Both the position numbers and the translations under genes were made by a program. Positions 59,012 through 64,000 of a stretch of 64,000 nucleotides of DNA are shown here, piece after piece. The notes beneath the pieces are model-generated. The model did not search any database, was not told where the DNA came from, and saw only the letters and a program-made list of their open reading frames with translations. Positions within the stretch are counted from its first letter, which is position 1. Every line of letters begins with the position of its first letter. Source of the stretch: Amphirosellinia nigrospora (Eukaryota; Ascomycota; Sordariomycetes; Xylariales; Xylariaceae); NCBI GenBank assembly GCA_004123355.1, contig SCHM01000002.1:3755569-3819568 (forward strand). The letters are read 5' to 3'.

Positions 59012-61056
59012 ATGGATATCATAGCAAGGATATTCAGTTTTGCTGCCACATTTCACCCCTCAACACCGACACAGGATGGGTAAGCCTTTCCTTGTTATCA
59101 TCTGGCCTTTGAACATGAATATCTAATAGCACAAATAGAACATCTCAATGGGGCACATTCAACGCACCCACGCTCCCCTGCTGGATGTCTACCGAGAGCG
59201 TCAAGAGCGGTTTCACCGTCCCGTGGGGCCAGAGGACATCTGAGGACAGCAATCCCTATACCCAAGCACCCCTACCCTTGTAACTCGAAGATACGATTTC
59301 AACATTAGCCGTGGCATGATATCGCCAGACGGATACGAGAAGCGTGTAATACTTGTCAATGGACAGTTCCCAGGTCCCCTAATAGAAGCCAACTGGGGCG
59401 ACTACATCGAAGTCAATGTTCACAAACATCGTAGATGAGCCTCAAGAGGGTACGGCTATACACTGGCATGGCTTTTTGCAGACTGAGAACTCGTGGCAAG
59501 ATGGTACGCCCGGCGTGTCACAGTGTCCTATAGCACCTGGTAAGAGCTTCACGTATAAGTTCCGTGCCGAGCTTTACGGCACTTCTTGGTATCACTCTCA
59601 TTATTCGGCTCAATACTCCGGTGGTCTCTTCGGTCCTATTGTCGTCTATGGCCCAACCAATGCTGAACACGATGTCGATCTTGGTCCGATCATGGTCAAT
59701 GGTAAGTCGAACTCTGTATGCATCAAAATTGTTCAGGGTGGCATTTTTAACACACATCTAGATTGGGTGGCACGAGGACTACTTCACGACCGTACAGAAG
59801 GTTATGGCACCTGGTTTTGAAGGCCGCGCATACTCTGACAATAATCTCATCAACGGACGCATGAACTTCGACTGTTCGACTGTGGCTGCTAACGACACAA
59901 CAAAGTGCACCAATGACGCCGAGCTATCCCATTTCAAATTCCGATCAGGCAAGTTACACCGTCTACGCTTTGTCAACGCAGGCTCCGAGGGTGTCGAGCG
60001 TATCTCGATCGACGAGCACACCATGACGGTTATCTCGAACGACTTTGTTGAGATCGAGCCGTACGAGACGGACGTCGTCACGCTCGGTGTCGGCCAGCGC
60101 GTCGATGTCATCGTCAAGGCGGACGGCGACCCTTTCCGCTCCTACTGGCTCAGGTCGAACCTCACCTCGTGCTCCCTCGCCAACCAGCCCTCCGCGCTCG
60201 CCGCTATATACTACGAGGGGGCTGACAGGACGGCCAAGCCCGAAAGCAAGCCTTGGGACGTCCCCGACCCCGGCACGTGCGCCAACGACGACCTGGAGCT
60301 CACAAAGCCATATTATCCTATCGCGCTCCCCGAACCATCTTGGACGCAGGACATGAACATCAGCATGACCCGAAATGACACAGGACACTTGCTTTGGCAG
60401 TTTAACGTAAGTTGCTTCTGATGGCTGTACTCATTGTAGTGTAAGCATGAATCAATGACGAATGAGCTGACTCGATACCTTGTGCAGGGTGTTACGGCAA
60501 GAGTGGACTACAACTCCCCAACGCTGCTACAAGTCAGACAGAACAACCTCAACTTCGACCCCGAAATGAACGTCATGAACTTCGGGACCAACTCGTCCAT
60601 CCGATTCATCGTGAACAACCCCACACCAGCGTGAGCCCCTCCCCTCCCACCATCTCTTGTTAAAAGGGGAAGCCCACTAACTCCCATCCGCAGCCCGCAC
60701 CCGATGCACGCGCACGGCGTGAACATGTACATCCTGGCGGCCGGGCCGGGCAACTACACGGGGGCGGCGCCCGTGCGCCCGGAGAACCCGATGCGCCGCG
60801 ACGTGCAGATGGTGGAGCCGTTCGGGCACATCGTGGTGCAGGTCGACAGCACGAACCCGGGCATCTGGCCGTTCCACTGCCACATCGCCTGGCACGCCTC
60901 GGCCGGCTTCTTCTCGCAGATGGTGTTCCAGCCCGACGAGCTCAGCCGCGGCTTCAGCGCCAGCGAGGGCTTCCCGCCCAGGTCCTGCAGACGTGCCGCG
61001 ACTGGGAGGCCTTCACGAACAGCGCCGTGCCTAATCAGATTGATAGCGGGTTGTGA
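59012..61056 (+). CDS. Laccase-type multicopper oxidase
   Basis: Four-copper oxidase acting on phenols or pigment precursors. It starts [14 protein letters not shown], with an intron soon after (GTAAGC..AATAG). Copper-site motifs appear in order: HWHG in [24 protein letters not shown] in [27 protein letters not shown] near 60700, and [12 protein letters not shown] near 60880, holding the T1 Cys-His pair. Further introns: about 59701-59760, 60409-60488 (GTAAGT..TGCAG) and 60632-60693 (GTGAGC..CGCAG). The C-terminus reads [20 protein letters not shown] and stops at 61056. At least four frame changes (near 59290, 59415, 59765 and 60980) look like indels. No convincing signal peptide is seen at the chosen start, unusual for a secreted laccase. 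Confidence 0.87.
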
Positions 61057-63520
61057 GAGAAGGCGGCATATCTCATGATGTCGGATAGATTGATGGATGT
61101 TGTTGTTGCTTGTTCTATCTGCTCGCCTACGTAGCTCTAATCCGTATCGAATTACCTTCCTCGCGTCGGAGCTTTGACTTGCTGTGTTCTTCATTTCGAT
61201 TTCGTTCCTTTTTCTCTTCCTCCGGGACTCACGTTTTTGGAATACTTATTTTTTTTTCATAAAGGCGATTTGCCCTTTTGTATATGTGCTTCTCACATCT
61301 TTGACTATTAATACGTTACAAATACACTGAGAATCAATCATCACTACTACTATTCATCTCGCAACACATCGTCGGCGAAGTTCCCCTTCCGTTTCGGAAT
61401 TCTATATAGGATAGGCAGTAAGTTGTGGGGTGACGAATAGACCTGAAGGAACTCTCAATCGCGGTCGTTATCTACCTTGGGAAGAAGCAATACTTCGTCG
61501 AACAGAGCGTAGAATTGAGCCAAGAAAACAACAACAATGGAAAACTAAGGTAAGTACCTTAGGTACTTGCTTAAATCCGGAGAGTCATGTATACAGACGC
61601 CTTACTCTGACCCCCTAAAATCCCATTACTCCTTTACACGTACAAACCTGGCCTCTATTAGCCAGGCCTACCTCAGAGCCAGACACTATCTACTTCGCCA
61701 CCAAGACTATGATATACACGGATGGGCGTAATAATTGCAACGTAGACCTTTCTCCAATTTCTGTGCTCTTGTTCTTTTTGCCCAGGACAGACCAGGCAGC
61801 CAAAATTCTCATTGTTATTTCTTTTCCGATAGGTGCCTGGGCGGGGTAGTAAGACAACAGGAATGACATACATGTCGTTCAACATGAACACCTCATTAAT
61901 TTAATACAATTTACAGGTGTGCTTAATTAGTTATTGTATTAACGGTCGGCTTTCAAAGGGTGCGACTACGGTACGATCCAACACCAGAATGTGGCTTGTT
62001 GTGTTCGGGGAGAAATTGTATTGGTAAATGAAATCTAAGTAGGCTAGGTAGGTTGTAGCTATACTAAAAGTAATAGAAAAATCCAGTACTGAAGCTAAAA
62101 AAGCAATCTCACACACATTTCAACCAAAAAACTTCCCCGTGCTGAGTATGCTTGCTGTAAGCCACACATAGGTATCCAGCCAACGGAATGCTGTAGAATC
62201 GGTCTTAAGACCCTAATTACACTATGTACATAAAAGACGACCCTGAAAATCAGAAAGTCGACCCCGCGATCTACATACCTACTCAGCATATCCCGAAATA
62301 GCACCCTACCAACTTTGAAGTCCACCCCATTCCGATTCCAATCCGCGGAGCAAAACATTGGAGCGCAGGGACCGACAGAGCCGTGAATAATCCCAGGAAT
62401 TCAATTCCCGAGCGTAGTAGTATCTATCAAATACCCAGACAGTTCCGGCCGCGAGAAGTCCAGGCGACGCGCCTCATGCGGCTGAACAGAATTGGGGATC
62501 AGCGATCGTCGAGTGCGATGGTACGGTTGCATCCCGCTTTCAAACTACTTATGTACCTACATACATAGTGTAAATTAACTTCACAACATATACTTATATT
62601 TAGTCACCGTATATTACTGCTGATCGGGTAGGTAGTAGATATCAGTGTTAACAAGTTGGGTAAAGGTATGGCACTTCTTAGTCCCCCCTGCCACCGGCTC
62701 ACGCCGATGTGCTATTCCATTTCCCCTCCTACTTAGTATACGTAGTCACTTAATCCTGAGCGGAAGTTCCCATTTCCTGCAATAAGTAACGATTGCTGGG
62801 TTGGGTAGTTTAACGCGCTGGCATGCGCCTAGGCAAACTCAATTTACAGGCAAGACAATTCAGCATATCACTCACGCACGAGCACAAAAGTACATGGCAA
62901 GGATATCGTAGTAATATCAAATTGACATTTCCGACTCGTACATTTCTTTCCTTCTTTCGCGTCTCGCCTAGCCTACTTTCTAGCCGAACTGCTAGCAGCC
63001 AGCGCGCGCGCGCGCGATATACGCATGGACAAAGGAAAGCGGAGGGAATGCGGTGGCGAATTCCAATTCGCCGTTCATTGCGCTCTAGCTGTCTTTCCCT
63101 CTTCTCTTGCGTCATTTCAAAAGTCTGAAAAGTCTAGCTATAAAAAGCATGCGCAATGAAAAAAATTCCGTGCCAAACAAATTCGAGGCCGCCGATCCCA
63201 GTTCTGGACTGATTAAAAGTAATTAAAAAAACAACAAAACGACATTCAACTCCAAGTGTAGGTTGGGTGTATGTGCGAAAACACCGGGCGGGTAAGTGGG
63301 TAATATGTACAAGAAGGGCGTTTTAAATGCGGTAGGCGGCTCGAAAACAGGCATGAGCAGTGATCTTCGACATTGAAGATTGCTATCTTCACCGCAAGTG
63401 AAGGTTGCGCGGCGGAATAAATCACGGCGTAAAGAATAGTTGAACTGCCAGAAGGGTATTTTGGCTCTGGTCGTTTTCGCATGGCTCGAAAATCATGGCG
63501 GGTCTGTCGCCGGGGTCGGT
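61057..63520. other. Gene-poor gap, no gene seen
   Basis: 2.5 kb of mixed to AT-rich DNA with no protein-like frame. A (CG)-dinucleotide run lies at about 63001-63017. The last 280 bases are the 3' UTR of the Rho gene. Confidence 0.5.
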
Positions 63521-64000
63521 TTACATGACGACACACTTGGATTCCTGTTCGCCACTGGGCTTCACACTTAGCGCAACCCGGGCAGCCTCAGTAAATGCCT
63601 CATTGACACCTCGATTCCTCATGGCCGAGCACTCGAGGTACCGCATGGCCTTGATCCGTCGTGCGACATCAAGACCCTGGTTGTACTCGATCATGGGCTT
63701 CTTCTCGCGCTGGGCACCGTCGGCAGCGCCACTCGCGCCGCCCTCTTCCTCCTCTTCGCCGTTTTCGCGGAGATCGCACTTAAGGGCGACGAGGACGAGT
63801 TTGACGCCGGGGCAGTTCTCCTGGATCTCGCCAATCCACTTGCTCTCGACGTTCTCGAGCGAGTCTTTGCTGTCGACGCTGAAACAGAGCACAACGACAT
63901 CTGTGTTATCGTAGGAAAGACTTCGCAAGCGGTCGAATTCTTCTTGTCCTGCCGTGTCCCATAGCGACAGCTCGATGTGCACGTTGTCCACAAAAATATC
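63521..64000 (-). CDS. rho3: Rho-family small GTPase, Rho3-like; 5' part beyond the right edge
   Basis: Polarity and exocytosis GTPase of the plasma membrane. The visible part begins DIFVDNVHIELSLWDTAGQE, with switch II WDTAGQEEFDRLRSLSY, then LVLVALKCDLRE (the NKCD-equivalent base-recognition motif is ALKCD) and YLECSAMRNRGVNEAFTEAA (the SA motif). It ends SKCVVM, a CaaX prenylation box. A Glu/Gly/Ala-rich insert (about 20 residues) after the CDLRE motif matches the longer insert of filamentous-fungal Rho3 relatives. The P-loop and switch I are outside the window. The frame is intact here. Rho3 versus Rho4 is decided from memory of the insert and tail. Confidence 0.85.
   Translation of the reverse strand, partial: DIFVDNVHIELSLWDTAGQEEFDRLRSLSYDNTDVVVLCFSVDSKDSLENVESKWIGEIQENCPGVKLVLVALKCDLRENGEEEEEGGASGAADGAQREKKPMIEYNQGLDVARRIKAMRYLECSAMRNRGVNEAFTEAARVALSVKPSGEQESKCVVM

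Noticed and set aside
1-64000. CRISPR arrays, bacterial operons or prophage
   Set aside because: The DNA is eukaryotic with spliceosomal introns; the repeats seen are coding heptads or microsatellites.

Overview
The window is nuclear DNA of a filamentous ascomycete (Pezizomycotina). Genes carry short introns of about 50-160 bases with GTRAGT-type donors, CTAAC-like branch sites and YAG acceptors. The products match filamentous-fungal families, including a HET-domain protein, a PRO45-type FHA protein, an Erg28-like protein and a Fat1-type acyl-CoA ligase. A Sordariomycete is my best guess; the class is inference.

Layout. 1-21.3 kb is a gene-dense housekeeping arm: a long coiled-coil protein (-), nse4 (-), vps34 (+), a small conserved proline-rich protein (+), etr1 (+), ubc13 (-) and mtc5/WDR59 (+). 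21.8-34.6 kb is mixed: a small secreted Cys-rich protein (-), glutamate decarboxylase (-), a pectinesterase-like secreted protein (-), an alpha/beta hydrolase (+), an Erg28-like membrane protein (+), a FAD oxidoreductase (-) and a hypothetical protein, with a 452-bp MITE-like element at 30.2 kb. 34.6-52.6 kb is a gene-poor, AT-rich accessory stretch. It holds two orphan genes, a PNPOx-like membrane-anchored protein, a HET-domain protein, a Fat1-like acyl-CoA ligase, a solo LTR with a perfect 5-bp target duplication, and a tRNA-like relic. 52.6-64 kb returns to conserved genes: a PRO45/SLMAP-type FHA protein (-), mgr2/ROMO1 (+), a laccase-type multicopper oxidase (+) and a Rho3-like GTPase (-) cut by the right edge.

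The clearest window-wide signal is technical. Essential genes (vps34, nse4, ubc13, etr1, mtc5, mgr2) all appear frameshifted, and almost every break is mended by one extra G or C in a short G/C run. I read this as homopolymer under-calling in the assembly, not pseudogenisation, so the gene spans below cross those breaks.

There is no obvious operon-like or biosynthetic cluster. Functionally the window touches SMC5/6 DNA repair (nse4, plus ubc13 in K63 ubiquitination), autophagy/TORC1 control (vps34, mtc5), mitochondria (etr1, mgr2), STRIPAK signalling (FHA protein) and cell polarity (Rho). I did not find a convincing new multi-gene system. The best candidates for novelty are the orphan gene pair at 36-39 kb, the heptad-expanded coiled-coil protein, the divergent bacterial-type pectinesterase and the small secreted protein.
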